Shown: positions 24,654 to 34,537 of the stretch, one piece after another
How positions within the stretch are numbered: the first letter of the stretch is position 1
Layout: every line of letters starts with the position of its first letter
DNA from: a bacterium
Lineage (GTDB): Bacteria > Chlamydiota > Chlamydiia > Chlamydiales > SM23-39
Direction: 5' to 3'
Length of the DNA stretch: 50,891 nucleotides
Assembly (NCBI GenBank): GCA_021780355.1
Contig: JAJXYX010000079.1
Location: forward strand, 1-50,891
The notes under the pieces: generated by a model
Databases searched by the model: none
The model's input: the letters and a program-made list of their open reading frames with translations, nothing else
What the model was told of the DNA's origin: nothing
Program-made: the position numbers and the translations under genes

Positions 24654-25807
24654 TTTTCTTCTTCCTCCTCCTCGTCATCTTCTTCTTCCCATTGTTCTTC
24701 AAGTTGTTCTAGAGCGTCTAGCATAGCTTTGGTGAGTTCTTGGAAATGTTGAGGATTGCGATAATAGCGCATCGCGATTTGCTTCATGGCATCGCGCATT
24801 TGCATGAAGATGATGATTTGCGCCATGGTTTTATCCGCAATGCCAAGAGATCTGGCCGATTGGAGGATTTTTTCGGCGTTCATATACCTTTCTGCTAAAA
24901 ATTTGATTAGCTGTTTAGCTAGAGCTTCAAATGAAAGGCTGGGAGACAGCGTCAGATGATAGGAGGCAAATTGCCGAGAGATGAGCTGCATTCTTGATTG
25001 AAAAAAACGAAATACGCCTAAAATGCCCTGGAGAGAGTGCGTTTCATCGAGGAGCATTTTTAATTCTCCTCTTGGAATAGAAGGTCCTTTTGCTTTGAGA
25101 TCAGCGCCGAGCGAGTGGAGTAAAAACATGATGGTTGTTTTGAGCTTATCGTAGGGGAATTTATCAGAGAGTTCTTGGAATAATTTTAGAGGCTCTCTTG
25201 GCGTGCCGGTGATCTCTCGGTAAAGGTCTCGAAGCGATGTGGCGGACCCGAGACCCTTTTCGGAAAATTCACGGGATTGGGCCCCCATGTTGCGGCCGGC
25301 TAGAATTTCCCTTGTATATTGTTGATTGAGCTCTTCTTTCGCCTTTTTCGCAATCAGTTGCAGATCGCCTCTCGAGGTTTCGATGAGAAAATCGAGGGCT
25401 TCATCGGCAAGCGCATGCTCTGGGTACATGTCGAGGACTTTAGCTAAAACATCTTCTTGACTATCGCCGGATCCTACGCGCTGTCTTAAAATGAGCAGCG
25501 TTTTGGCTTGCAGCTCATAGTTATTCTTTTGCATCTTTTCAGCGATCTCTGAGATCTCTTCGACTTTAAGAATTTTAGATTCAGTGACATCTGATTTTTT
25601 TTCGCTTTTTGCTGGCTCTTGTTTCTGTTCTTCCAGCGTTTTAAAAGTGCGCATCATGGCAATCGGATTAAATGAACCTTCTATCCAAGCCTGAAGGTCG
25701 ATTGCGCTTTCGACTTGCTCCATGAGTTCTTCGCGCGCCGTTTCCTGAGCAGCTTTGAGCGCCGCGGCGTTGAGAGCGGAAATTTTGGGCAGATGATCTT
25801 CAGACAT
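24650..25807 (-). CDS. sctW: CopN/SctW type III secretion gatekeeper
   Basis: Plug protein that controls the switch from translocator to effector export. Position (between sctV and the chaperone) and the helical YopN/TyeA-like layout support it: NYELQAKTLLILRQRV, DEALDFLIETSRGDLQLIAK and the TyeA-like C-terminal part ending MRDAMKQIAMRYYRNPQHFQ. 385 aa. The last 20 residues are almost all Glu/Asp, which is unusual. The start is ATG 25807 with no good Shine-Dalgarno. A 144-bp palindrome (family R) separates it from sctV, so it may have its own expression control. Confidence 0.85.
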   Translation of the reverse strand: MSEDHLPKISALNAAALKAAQETAREELMEQVESAIDLQAWIEGSFNPIAMMRTFKTLEEQKQEPAKSEKKSDVTESKILKVEEISEIAEKMQKNNYELQAKTLLILRQRVGSGDSQEDVLAKVLDMYPEHALADEALDFLIETSRGDLQLIAKKAKEELNQQYTREILAGRNMGAQSREFSEKGLGSATSLRDLYREITGTPREPLKLFQELSDKFPYDKLKTTIMFLLHSLGADLKAKGPSIPRGELKMLLDETHSLQGILGVFRFFQSRMQLISRQFASYHLTLSPSLSFEALAKQLIKFLAERYMNAEKILQSARSLGIADKTMAQIIIFMQMRDAMKQIAMRYYRNPQHFQELTKAMLDALEQLEEQWEEEDDEEEEEEK

Positions 25808-25862
25808 TGCGTATTTAGTTTGTTCTGTTCGATATTTCGAAAAAACAATTCAACAGTCTTTT

Positions 25863-26006
25863 CTACAAGTCTAGTAGGGCTCCGCCCTAACCCGCCAAAG
25901 GACTAACGTCCTCTGGACTCCTGTTTGATTTATTATAAAAACAAATAGGAGTCCAGAGGACGAAGTCCTTTGGCGGGTTAGGGCGGAGCCCTACTTAGAC
26001 TTGTAG
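25863..26006. repeat. Family R repeat, inverted pair between sctV and copN
   Basis: A 144-bp palindrome: CTACAAGTCTAGTAGGGC at the left, its complement at the right (one extra A), each joined to an R unit (GGGCTCCGCCC / CCCGCCAAAGGAC). The loop is AT-rich, TTTGATTTATTATAAAAACAAA. A lone H-type end, TTTCGGTATA, follows at 26027-26036. It splits the T3SS gene string and may act as a processing site or partial terminator. Confidence 0.88.
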
Positions 26007-26051
26007 AGGCAAGCTATTGAGTTCATTTCGGTATATAACAAACGAAAAGGA

Positions 26052-28178
26052 TCATGTCAATTGAACGCGGCCTAGGGGTTGAATGCGGATTTCAGGAACG
26101 ATTTCCTGATAGGAGAGGACGGGCAGTTCGGGGAATTCTCCCTCGATGAGTTTTCGTACGAATCGGCGCGCGTCGATGGCGGTTAAGAGAACCGGAGGCT
26201 GGCCTCCGGGAGGCGTGGGTTTGATCGTCGTGCGTAGAGAATGTAAAATCAGCTGCACCGAATCGGGATCTAAAGCGAGATAGGAGCCGGCGGATGTTTG
26301 TTTAATGGCGCCGCGCACCATGTCTTCGATCTCAGGATCGAGCAAATAAACGGATAAAATGGTTTGCCCCAATGAGTATTTGTAGCTGATGTAGCGCTTC
26401 AGAGAAGATCGTACATATTCTGTTAAAAGAACCGTGTCTTTTTCTGTCTGGGCCCATTCGCTTAGCGCTTCTAAAATTGTTCTTAAGTCCTTAATGGAAA
26501 TTTGCTCTTGGACTAGACGGCGCAAAATTTCTGTGAGTTTTTGGAGCGGAACGAGGCGGGTGACTTCTTTGATGAGATCGGGGAACGATTTTTCGATGAA
26601 TTCTAAAATGGCTCTGACTTCTTGAATGCCGATAAATTCGTTAGCGTATTGTCGGTAAAATTTAGAGAGATGCAAAATAAGAACCTCTAAACCTGTCCAA
26701 AAGCGGATGTGGGCTTTTTGTAGGATAGGTTGGTATTTTTCATCGACCCAAATAGCAGGCATGCCCAAAGATCCCTTTGAGAGCGTGACAGGAATAGTAT
26801 AGCGGCGAAGGGTTTCTTCTGTTTCATTGGTAAGAACGTGTTTTAAGACCAGTTTTCCCCGCACAATAGGCACTTCGTTTAAATGGATCGCGTATTCGCC
26901 AGGTTCTAGAGCTGGGGAATCTGTTCGTACGTGGACTCCTGGAAAACGAACCCCCAGATCTTGATAGAGGGTATGGCGCATTTTGGGGATCATCTGATCG
27001 ATAAAAGAGAGCCCTTGCTTGTCTTTGCGGAGCATGCTGGATACGGCGGTTCCAAGTTCCAAGACGACAGGTAGCGTAAGAGCGTAATCTTCAGGGGCTC
27101 CTCCCACGACGGCGTGCCCCTCGATGTCCGTTTGCATCGGAGTGATGCCGGCGGTCTCTTTGGCGGCTGCTTTTTGCGCTTTCGTGAAAAATATATATCC
27201 GGTGATTCCGATGATGGTGGAAAGGATGAGGAAAGGCCATCTAGCAAAGCCGGGGATCCAAGCGATTAAAAAGAGAGCGCCGCCGGCGATGAGAAGCGCT
27301 TTGGGCTGTTTTAAAATTTGCTCTGAAATCTCTTTGCCAAGGTGGGCATCTTTTTTCTCGCTCGAGACCCGCGTCGTCACAATACCTGCCGTGATGGCGA
27401 TCATGAGGGCTGGAATTTGGGAAACCAGGCCGTCGCCGATGGATAAAAGGGTATAAATTTTGGCCGATTGGCTCAGAGACATCCCGTGGATCATCACGCC
27501 GATGATCAGGCCGCCTACGATGTTGATGACAGCGATCACAATCCCTGCAATCGCATCCCCTTTGACGAATTTCAGGGCGCCGTCCATAGCTCCATAGAGC
27601 TGACTCTCTTTCGTTAAGCCCAAACGAAGTTCTCTGGCTTGCTGTTGGTCGATGATCCCGGCCCGCATATCGGCATCGATGGACATCTGTTTGCCGGGCA
27701 TGGCGTCCAACGTAAAGCGGGCAGCGACTTCGGCGACCCTCTCGGCACCTTTTGTCACCACGATGAATTGCACAATGGTGATGATCAAAAAGACCACGCC
27801 GCCAACCACATAGTTTCCTCCGACGATAAAGTCTCCGAAGGCAGCGATAATATGCCCCGCATTGGCTTTGAGCAAAATTTGCTTCGTAGACGCAATGTTG
27901 ACCCCCAGTCGATAAAGAGTTGTCAGCAAAAGCAGAGAGGGGAACATGGAGAGCTGAATCGCTTTTTGAATATAAAGGGCCACAAAAAGAAGGCAAATAG
28001 AAACTGAGAGGTTGATGGCAATCAGCACGTCGATGATCGGCGGGGAGAGGGGGAAAATCAACATCATTAAGATCGAGATGATCAAAACGGCCAGCAGTAA
28101 ATCGCTGGATCTGGAAAGAGCGCTGAACGCTCTATTTCTGCTAAAAAATTGGGAAATGCGATCAATAAAATTTTTCAT
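26052..28178 (-). CDS. sctV: Type III secretion export gate protein SctV
   Basis: Large FlhA-family component of the inner-membrane export apparatus (LcrD/CdsV). Residues 1-320 contain seven to eight membrane helices, with the FHIPEP-type segment represented by VAEVAARFTLDAMPGKQMSID. The cytosolic C-terminal part (about 360-708) forms the nonameric ring that docks the chaperones and gatekeeper. 708 aa is normal. The start ATG overlaps the stop of sctU (ATGA). Confidence 0.95.
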   Translation of the reverse strand: MKNFIDRISQFFSRNRAFSALSRSSDLLLAVLIISILMMLIFPLSPPIIDVLIAINLSVSICLLFVALYIQKAIQLSMFPSLLLLTTLYRLGVNIASTKQILLKANAGHIIAAFGDFIVGGNYVVGGVVFLIITIVQFIVVTKGAERVAEVAARFTLDAMPGKQMSIDADMRAGIIDQQQARELRLGLTKESQLYGAMDGALKFVKGDAIAGIVIAVINIVGGLIIGVMIHGMSLSQSAKIYTLLSIGDGLVSQIPALMIAITAGIVTTRVSSEKKDAHLGKEISEQILKQPKALLIAGGALFLIAWIPGFARWPFLILSTIIGITGYIFFTKAQKAAAKETAGITPMQTDIEGHAVVGGAPEDYALTLPVVLELGTAVSSMLRKDKQGLSFIDQMIPKMRHTLYQDLGVRFPGVHVRTDSPALEPGEYAIHLNEVPIVRGKLVLKHVLTNETEETLRRYTIPVTLSKGSLGMPAIWVDEKYQPILQKAHIRFWTGLEVLILHLSKFYRQYANEFIGIQEVRAILEFIEKSFPDLIKEVTRLVPLQKLTEILRRLVQEQISIKDLRTILEALSEWAQTEKDTVLLTEYVRSSLKRYISYKYSLGQTILSVYLLDPEIEDMVRGAIKQTSAGSYLALDPDSVQLILHSLRTTIKPTPPGGQPPVLLTAIDARRFVRKLIEGEFPELPVLSYQEIVPEIRIQPLGRVQLT

Positions 28179-29251
28179 GATTTAAATAGTTCCGTATTGA
28201 TATCGGGATTATTTTCCAAAGCTTCGATCCATTTTAAGATTTCTGCTACCGCTGGATAAGTGTGCTCTGGTATATAATCGGAGATTTTCCCTTTACTGTA
28301 TAGTTCTCTTGCTAATTCTACATTTCGCATGATTGGCACTTTGTTTTCGACACCAATTTTAATGATTTGTTCGGCAAGCGGTCCGGCTCCCATGGTCAAA
28401 ATAATCGGAGCTGGTTCATCTTCAGGATGATATTTCAAAGCCACTGCGATATGAGTAGGGTTTGTCACAATCATCCGGGCCCTTTTGGCAGCTCTCGGCC
28501 CATCTTGATAGGCAATTTCGCGGAACATCTCGCGCCGTTTACCCTTAATGTGAGGATCTCCTTCCGTGTCTTTATATTCTTGCTTGACTTCAAATTTTTC
28601 CATTTTCATTTCTTTCGCAAAATTCTTCTTTTGGAAAGCTAGGTCAAAAACGGCGACGATCAAGAAAAAAATGCCGACCTGGATGGTGACTGTATGTAAA
28701 AAGTTGTAGACAACAAGAGCACTGCCGATGGCTGGCATCAATACTGTCGAGATGATTTCTCCTAAACTTTTCCATAAAATAAGATAAATAATGATGGCAG
28801 CGCCTGTGATCTTCGCAATCGATTTCAACAATTCGACTAACACTTTAAGCTTAAACTTTTGTTTAATGCCATCGACGGGATTTAACTTTTTTAAATCGAA
28901 TTTCATAGCTTGTAAAGAAAAGACGGGGCCAACGACTAAAAAACTAATCAAAATGCCCACAAGGCAAACGGCAATCATGATCGGCGCGCTGGTCTTTAAA
29001 ATCACATGGGCCGCTTGTTGGAAATAGGCGGGGGCTTTCGTTTCAAATCCTTCAATCTGAGCGGACGCCTGAAACATTTGCACCATGTACGTGCCGATAT
29101 TTTCGAAAAAAAAAGACATGGCGGTCAAGGTGGCCATCATTGAGACGATGAAAGTAAATGCGGACGGAAAGTCTTGTGATTTTGCGACTTGACCTTTTTT
29201 CCTCGCGTCTCGGAGTTTCTTAGGGGTCGCCTTTTCGGTTTTCTCTGCCAT
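28175..29251 (-). CDS. sctU: Type III secretion export apparatus switch protein SctU
   Basis: FlhB-family substrate-specificity switch. It opens with EKTEKATPKKLRDARKKGQV, the universal FlhB/SctU start, then four membrane helices between residues 30 and 205. The autocleavage motif NPTH is at 264-267, followed by IAVALKYHPED. 358 aa. It is the first gene of the minus-strand secretion string scc1-copN-sctV-sctU and overlaps sctV by 4 bases. Confidence 0.95.
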   Translation of the reverse strand: MAEKTEKATPKKLRDARKKGQVAKSQDFPSAFTFIVSMMATLTAMSFFFENIGTYMVQMFQASAQIEGFETKAPAYFQQAAHVILKTSAPIMIAVCLVGILISFLVVGPVFSLQAMKFDLKKLNPVDGIKQKFKLKVLVELLKSIAKITGAAIIIYLILWKSLGEIISTVLMPAIGSALVVYNFLHTVTIQVGIFFLIVAVFDLAFQKKNFAKEMKMEKFEVKQEYKDTEGDPHIKGKRREMFREIAYQDGPRAAKRARMIVTNPTHIAVALKYHPEDEPAPIILTMGAGPLAEQIIKIGVENKVPIMRNVELARELYSKGKISDYIPEHTYPAVAEILKWIEALENNPDINTELFKS

Positions 29252-29401
29252 AGGATCAACACTTTAGCTGAGAACATAGAGGGTCGTCAAGTGGTATGAA
29301 TAAGTAAAAACATAATTTAGATTTGTTGAGCAGTATTGTTTTTAATTGATTTTTATATTAATTATGTATAAGCTTTTTTTCAAAAAGTGAGGGTTTATTT
29401 T

Positions 29402-29860
29402 GTGTCGAGCGAACTGTTTATTTCTATAAGACAGCAAGAAGACAAATGTGGTATTTGTCTTAGTGATGATGCTAATGATTTAAAAGAATTGGGGTCTATT
29501 GTGAATCATCTTGTGGATAAACACCCAGGATTTCATGCAAAATGTCTAAAAGTCTGGCTATCAATCCAGCAAGCCTGTCCTGTTTGCAAGCAAGCATTGA
29601 ATCCCAACTCATTTTATGTCGGAGAAAACCAAATAAAATACACAGCGCCAGAAGAAATCATACAAAATAACCTAAAACTCTTAGCCGCCATTCTTCTGAT
29701 TTTTTTCACAGTGATAGGGGGGGCTGTGTACACACAAAACCTTGATTTCCGGAGCGGAGCCATCTCATTTTGCGCCATTTTGCAACTAGGGATCATTGGA
29801 TGCGTCAGCCGAGTCCTTGCGCAGACCATCCAAGAGCAACTCGAGCTCTCTTCCACATAA
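29402..29860 (+). CDS. RING-H2-type zinc finger protein with two C-terminal membrane segments; candidate ubiquitin ligase effector
   Basis: Residues 16-62 follow the RING-H2 pattern: C16-x2-C19, His36 or Asp39 in place of the third ligand, H41, H45-x2-C48, C59-x2-C62. HAKCLKVWLSIQQACPVCK reproduces the eukaryotic HxxCIxxWL...CPxC core, including the residues that contact E2 enzymes (Ile18, Trp52, Pro60). Residues about 85-105 and 115-138 are hydrophobic, a bilobed pattern like chlamydial inclusion-membrane proteins. GTG 29402 is preceded by GAGGG at 8 bases; a GTG at 29387 has none. A weak promoter TTGTTT-17-TAATTA lies at 29336-29364. It sits on the opposite strand inside the translation/T3SS gene string. 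Ligase activity and secretion are inferred. Confidence 0.75.
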   Translation: MSSELFISIRQQEDKCGICLSDDANDLKELGSIVNHLVDKHPGFHAKCLKVWLSIQQACPVCKQALNPNSFYVGENQIKYTAPEEIIQNNLKLLAAILLIFFTVIGGAVYTQNLDFRSGAISFCAILQLGIIGCVSRVLAQTIQEQLELSST

Positions 29861-29886
29861 TCCCCCTCTCTAAAAAAAAGGGGGAT
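29861..29886. terminator. Hairpin after the RING gene
   Basis: ATCCCCCT...AGGGGGAT with an A-rich loop directly after the stop of the RING gene. On the minus strand the T-rich loop precedes CCCCC, so it could stop transcription from either side, though no U tract follows on the plus strand. Confidence 0.4.
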
Positions 29887-29930
29887 TCCAAAGGGCGCAA
29901 GCCCTTTGGTGGGTTAGGGCGAAGCCCTTA
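29885..29930 (+). repeat. Family R repeat, single unit
   Basis: GGATTCCAAAGGGCGCAAGC, CCTTTGGTGGGTTAGGGCGAAGCCCT: an R unit in which the hairpin arms have changed together (AAAGGGC/GCCCTTT in place of AAAGGAC/GTCCTTT). It lies between the convergent ends of the RING gene and ychF. Confidence 0.8.
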
Positions 29931-29945
29931 AAACGGAGGTCAAAA

Positions 29946-31040
29946 TCAATGGTGGAAAAATAAAATCACATCGCCGTCTTGGACAATGTAATCTTTTCCT
30001 TCGAAGCGGGCTTTGCCAGCTTCTCTGGCTCCGACCCTACCTTTGTATTTGATCATATCTTCGTAGGAGATGACCTCCGCCCTGATGAAGCCTTTTTCGA
30101 TATCGCTGTGGATTTTTCCTGCGGCAACGGAAGCTGTGGTCCCTTTTTGGATGGTCCAAGCCCTTGTTTCGATATCGCCTGTTGTGATGTAGGTGATGAG
30201 GCCGAGCAGGGAAAAGGCTTCTTTGATAAGCCGATCAAGGCCAGATTCTTTGAGGCCTAAGCTGGAAAGAAATTCGAGAGCGTCCTTTGCATCGAGCTGC
30301 GAGATCTCTTCTTCGATGCGTGCGCAGATGGGGACGACGCGGCTGCCTTCAGCGGCTGCATATTCCCTTACGCGGGCGACGAGGGGATTTTCCATCGAGG
30401 GGAGGTCGTCTTCGCTGACATTACATATGTAGAGGACCTTTTTTTTGGTCAAAAAGGGATAGAGAGCCGCGAACCCTTCTTCTTCCGGCGTGAGCGGGAG
30501 TCTGCGGAGGGGAAGATTTTGATTGAGATGTTCGAGAGCTTTTTTCAAAAAGGCTAAGACAGGCAAGAGCTCCTTTTTGGATTTCGCTTGTTTTTCAACT
30601 CTGGAGATCACATTTTCTACCGTTTGCAAATCGGAGAGGATTAGCTCAAGATTGATCACTTCAATATCATCGAGGGGGTCGACCTTGCCCGAAACGTGGA
30701 TCACATCATCATTGATAAAGCAGCGGACGACTTGAACAATCGCGTCCGTATCGCGGATGTGGGTTAAAAACTGGTTGCCGAGTCCTTCTCCCTGCGAAGC
30801 TCCTTTAACAAGGCCTGCGATATCGACAAACGTGACGCTGGCATAGATGATCTTTTGGCTTTTTGATTGATCAGATAAAACGTGGAGGCGCTCATCGTAG
30901 ACGTTGACAATGCCGACGTTGGGATCGATGGTGCAAAAAGGATAATTTTCTGATGGGATTTGCTTGCGAGTTAAGGCATTGAAAAGAGTCGATTTGCCTA
31001 CATTGGGCAGCCCGACAATGCCGCAGGAGAGGTTAGACAT
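29946..31040 (-). CDS. ychF: Ribosome-binding ATPase YchF
   Basis: Obg-like P-loop NTPase that prefers [18 protein letters not shown] (about residue 10), [19 protein letters not shown], an altered G4 and a C-terminal TGS domain ([33 protein letters not shown]) are diagnostic. 364 aa. It ends the rpsA-nusA-infB-rbfA-truB-ychF string; ribF, which I recall between truB and ychF in C. trachomatis, is absent here. Confidence 0.95.
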   Translation of the reverse strand: MSNLSCGIVGLPNVGKSTLFNALTRKQIPSENYPFCTIDPNVGIVNVYDERLHVLSDQSKSQKIIYASVTFVDIAGLVKGASQGEGLGNQFLTHIRDTDAIVQVVRCFINDDVIHVSGKVDPLDDIEVINLELILSDLQTVENVISRVEKQAKSKKELLPVLAFLKKALEHLNQNLPLRRLPLTPEEEGFAALYPFLTKKKVLYICNVSEDDLPSMENPLVARVREYAAAEGSRVVPICARIEEEISQLDAKDALEFLSSLGLKESGLDRLIKEAFSLLGLITYITTGDIETRAWTIQKGTTASVAAGKIHSDIEKGFIRAEVISYEDMIKYKGRVGAREAGKARFEGKDYIVQDGDVILFFHH

Positions 31041-31045
31041 GGTAT

Positions 31046-31723
31046 TTATATCCCTTTAAGTAAATAAGGCTCGAGATCACAATCGGGATCGCTGAGCCGT
31101 TTTTGATCTAGACAATTTTCGAGCAAATAAGGTCCCGATCGAAGGCGGGTTAAGGCAGAAAGATGAGCTCCGCAGCCGAGCATTTGGCCTAAATCGTGCG
31201 CGAGCGCTCGAATATAGGTCCCTTTGCTGCAGGCGACTTGGATTTCTAGTTCAGGATAGGCGTAGCTAAGCAACGTCGTTTTTAGTTGAACCCAAACGGA
31301 CTGCCTTTGAATTTCAATCCCTTTTCGTGCGAGATCGTATAATTTTTTCCCCTGAATCTTTTTGGCGGAGAACATCGGGGGGATTTGAGAAACTTGGCCT
31401 TGGAAGGCTTGCAGGGCTATTTGGATCTGTTCTAACGTAGGAACAAGAGAGCTTTGACTCGTTACGGCTCCGTCGATATCGTAGCTATCTGTACAAACGC
31501 CTAAATGCAAAGTAGCGCGGTATTCTTTATCGCTTGAGAGAAATTCATCTGATCTTCGGGTAAATTCACGGCCGATCAACATCACCATGACGCCGGTAGC
31601 GAAAGGATCAAGAGTCCCTGCATGGCCGATTTTATCGATATGCAGCAAACGTCGGAGTTGAGAAACGATGCGAAAGGAGGTGGAACCAGCAGATTTATTA
31701 ATTAAAAGAATGCCTTTACTCAT
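31046..31723 (-). CDS. truB: tRNA pseudouridine(55) synthase
   Basis: Makes pseudouridine 55 in the T-loop of tRNAs. GILLINKSAGSTSFRIV, the catalytic KIGHAGTLDPFATGVM (Asp) and KGTYIRALAHDLG are the family motifs. The open frame reaches back to 31777, but ATG 31723, preceded by GGAG, gives the normal N-terminus and an 8-base overlap with rbfA. 225 aa is short: the C-terminal PUA-like domain is missing or minimal. Confidence 0.93.
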   Translation of the reverse strand: MSKGILLINKSAGSTSFRIVSQLRRLLHIDKIGHAGTLDPFATGVMVMLIGREFTRRSDEFLSSDKEYRATLHLGVCTDSYDIDGAVTSQSSLVPTLEQIQIALQAFQGQVSQIPPMFSAKKIQGKKLYDLARKGIEIQRQSVWVQLKTTLLSYAYPELEIQVACSKGTYIRALAHDLGQMLGCGAHLSALTRLRSGPYLLENCLDQKRLSDPDCDLEPYLLKGI

Positions 31724-32102
31724 GCTCCGTGCCTGTTTCGGGAGGGCGCGCGGCTTTTTCTCTTTCGATTTGCGCAAGCAATTCTTGGATGCGCAAATGT
31801 TCTTCGAGAGCTGTATCGAGTTTGAATGTGAGCGAGGGAAAATAGCGAAGCTCTACTTTTTTCGCTGCATTGACAGCGATGAAGCCGGCAGCCGTTTGAA
31901 GCGCTGCCAAGATTTTCTCTTTTTCCAACTCAGTGGCGATCAAGCTGATGTATACTTTTGCATGGTGTAAATCAGCAGAAGTCTCTACACGAGTCACTGT
32001 GACGAATGTATTGACGTGAGGATTGCGCACTTCTTTTTGAATCACTTCAAAAATCACTTCTTTCAACAGAGAATTAATTCGCTCTAACCGGTTTTTTTTC
32101 AC
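31716..32102 (-). CDS. rbfA: 30S ribosome-binding factor A
   Basis: KH-fold protein for late 16S rRNA 5' end maturation. Typical features are [20 protein letters not shown] near the start, the [19 protein letters not shown] strand-helix and a central [18 protein letters not shown] ahead of the tail. 128 aa. The GTG start overlaps the infB stop (GTGA). Conserved infB-rbfA-truB order. Confidence 0.93.
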   Translation of the reverse strand: MKKNRLERINSLLKEVIFEVIQKEVRNPHVNTFVTVTRVETSADLHHAKVYISLIATELEKEKILAALQTAAGFIAVNAAKKVELRYFPSLTFKLDTALEEHLRIQELLAQIEREKAARPPETGTEHE

Positions 32103-34534
32103 AGGTCCTGCTCTAAATAAGTAATTTCATAAGCCTGGAGAATGTCTCCCTCTTTGACGTCGTTTTGACCGTCTAAGAGAATACCGCACTCAAAACCTTC
32201 TTTCACCTCTTTAACGTCTTCTTTCAAACGCTTGAGAGAGGCGACTTTCCCTTTCCAAATGATCTCTTTGCCTCGGATTTGACGAATCAAACTCGATCTT
32301 CTGATGATGCCGTCTGTTATTTGGCATCCGGCAATCACACCTAGTTGAGAGGATTTAAACGCCGCTTTGACAAGAGCGCTTCCGGTATCCGTCTCTTTTT
32401 CGAGCTTGTCGAGCAAAGAGCGCATTCTGTTTTTTACTTCATCGATGAGATGGTAAATCACGTCTTGCGTGTAGATCGGAACTTTTTTCTGTTTGATCAG
32501 ATCGTCTGCATGGCTTTCAATCGTCGTGTGGAAGCCCACAATAGTCGCTTTCGATGCGGCTGCTAGCGAGATATCGGATTCAGAAATTTCCCCAACGTCG
32601 GCATTGACGATTTCTAGGCGTACTTTATTAGAATGAATTTTCATAAGAGACGTTTTTAAGGCCTCTAAAGAGCCTTGTACGTCTGCGCGGAGAATGAGGG
32701 GAAGAATTTTTTTCTCGCCACTTTCCTTTTTCTGCATCAGTTTTTCCAGACCGCCGATTTTCGCTTGCGCCATTAGGTGCCGCTCGCGTCCTTCGGATCT
32801 CGCTTCTGCAAGTTCCCTGGCCTCTTTTTCACTCTTTACTACGATGAATTCATTGCCTGCTAAAGCAAGCTCGGAAAGACCTGTGATTTTTACGGGAGTC
32901 GAGGGGCCTGCGCTCTCGATTTGCTTTCCATGATCGTCTTGCATGGTCTTAATGCGGCCGGAGTGGTGCCCAAAGACAATGGCATCACCTTTTCTAAGCG
33001 TACCATTTTGGATAAGCACTGTCGCTACAGCGCCCAAACCTTTGTGCATTTCCGATTCCAGCACGGTCCCTCGCGCTCTGCTCTGAGGGTTGGCCCTGAG
33101 CTCTAAAATTTCGGCTTGCAATGCGATCATTTCGAGTAATTCCGGAACGCCCTTTCCAGAGACGGCCGAGCAATTGACTGTAATAATGGATCCGCCCCAG
33201 CTTTCAGGCAGCAAGTCTCGGTCGGCAAGTTCCCGATAGATTTTTTGTTCGTCAAAATTCGGCTTATCGCATTTATTGACGGCTACGAGAATGGGAACGT
33301 TGGCTTCCCGCGCTTGCCTGATCGCTTCTTCTGTTTGGGCTTTGATCCCTTCGTCTCCAGCAACGACGAGAATGACGATGTCGGTTACGTTAGCTCCACG
33401 AGTACGCATTTCGGAAAAGGCTTCGTGGCCCGGCGTATCCAAAATAGTCACTTCCCCCGCGTTCGTTTTTACTTTAAAGGCGCCGATATGCTGCGTGATC
33501 GCTCCTGCTTCTTGCGAGGCGCGGTTCGATTTGCGAATCGTGTCGATCAAACTCGTTTTTCCATGGTCGACGTGGCCCATAAAGGCGACGACGGGAGCCC
33601 GTAAAATAAGGTGGCTAGGAGAGGAGGAATCGATCTCTTGGCGGATTGTTCGGTCTGTAATTTGAATCCGTTTTTGCTCTGTTGTATCGATTGTGATTGT
33701 GCAGTCGAATTCATGACCGAGGAGCTGCACGACAGTCTCGTCGTCGAGATAATCATTCAGCGTCACAATGATGCTTTGCATAAAGAGTTTGGCGATGAGC
33801 TGGGAAGCTTTTAACTTCATCTCATGGGCCAAATCTTTAATCGTGATCGGCAGCCGGATCGTTAATTCTTTCGGACGGATAACGACTTCTTCATGATAAC
33901 GGCGCATCTGTTTGTGTGCCCGTTTTTTGCGCCACGCCTCATCATCGCCTGCGCGAAGACCCTGTCGGTCTCTCGCATCAAAAGAGCGAACTTCTTTGGG
34001 TTTTTTTGTCCTTAAATCTTTCGCAGGAGGGGCTTTTCGCGGAGCCAGTTCACCGATTTGTTTGAGTTCTGGAAGCTCTTCTTTAGGAGGAGCTTTTACG
34101 GTTTCTGTTTCTGCCGGTTCTGCAGGTTTTGCAGCAACGCTTGGTTTGACTTCTTCAGGTTCTTCTGCAGGAACAAAAACGGGGGCTGACGGCTCTTTTT
34201 CTACCGCTTTGACAAGAGTCGGTTCTTCTTTGATCTCTTCTTCAACGGGAGTTGCCTGAACGAGGCGGGTTTTCCGCTTTTTCAAGGGATCAGCCGCACC
34301 TAATGTTTCTTTCTCTTTTTCTCGAGCTGCCAGGGTTTTTTCAGCTTGCTTGAGAGCCGAAACGACAGCCGTATCTTCTTTCAGCCGGGTCGTGAGTTTT
34401 TTTGGCTCTTCTGCAGAAGCTGCAGCTTCCTGCTTTTTAGGAGCGGCCGACGGATGCTCACTGGGCCCCTTTTTTGCTTTAAGGGCTTCGGCGAGCTGAG
34501 CATTTTTAATATTTAACTTGAGGCTTTTTCCCAA
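32099..34534 (-). CDS. infB: Translation initiation factor IF-2
   Basis: GTPase that brings initiator tRNA to the 30S subunit. Residues 1-220 are a Lys/Glu/Ala/Pro-rich extension. The G domain follows with [12 protein letters not shown] (about 319), [12 protein letters not shown] and NKCDKPN. Domains II-IV run to residue 811, with the C-terminal fMet-tRNA-binding part near [18 protein letters not shown]. The start ATG is 3 bases from the nusA stop. Confidence 0.95.
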   Translation of the reverse strand: MGKSLKLNIKNAQLAEALKAKKGPSEHPSAAPKKQEAAASAEEPKKLTTRLKEDTAVVSALKQAEKTLAAREKEKETLGAADPLKKRKTRLVQATPVEEEIKEEPTLVKAVEKEPSAPVFVPAEEPEEVKPSVAAKPAEPAETETVKAPPKEELPELKQIGELAPRKAPPAKDLRTKKPKEVRSFDARDRQGLRAGDDEAWRKKRAHKQMRRYHEEVVIRPKELTIRLPITIKDLAHEMKLKASQLIAKLFMQSIIVTLNDYLDDETVVQLLGHEFDCTITIDTTEQKRIQITDRTIRQEIDSSSPSHLILRAPVVAFMGHVDHGKTSLIDTIRKSNRASQEAGAITQHIGAFKVKTNAGEVTILDTPGHEAFSEMRTRGANVTDIVILVVAGDEGIKAQTEEAIRQAREANVPILVAVNKCDKPNFDEQKIYRELADRDLLPESWGGSIITVNCSAVSGKGVPELLEMIALQAEILELRANPQSRARGTVLESEMHKGLGAVATVLIQNGTLRKGDAIVFGHHSGRIKTMQDDHGKQIESAGPSTPVKITGLSELALAGNEFIVVKSEKEARELAEARSEGRERHLMAQAKIGGLEKLMQKKESGEKKILPLILRADVQGSLEALKTSLMKIHSNKVRLEIVNADVGEISESDISLAAASKATIVGFHTTIESHADDLIKQKKVPIYTQDVIYHLIDEVKNRMRSLLDKLEKETDTGSALVKAAFKSSQLGVIAGCQITDGIIRRSSLIRQIRGKEIIWKGKVASLKRLKEDVKEVKEGFECGILLDGQNDVKEGDILQAYEITYLEQDL

Positions 34535-34537
34535 GGG

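Noticed and set aside
29387-29401. Upstream GTG start for the RING protein
   Set aside because: It has no ribosome binding site, whereas GTG 29402 has GAGGG at 8 bases.
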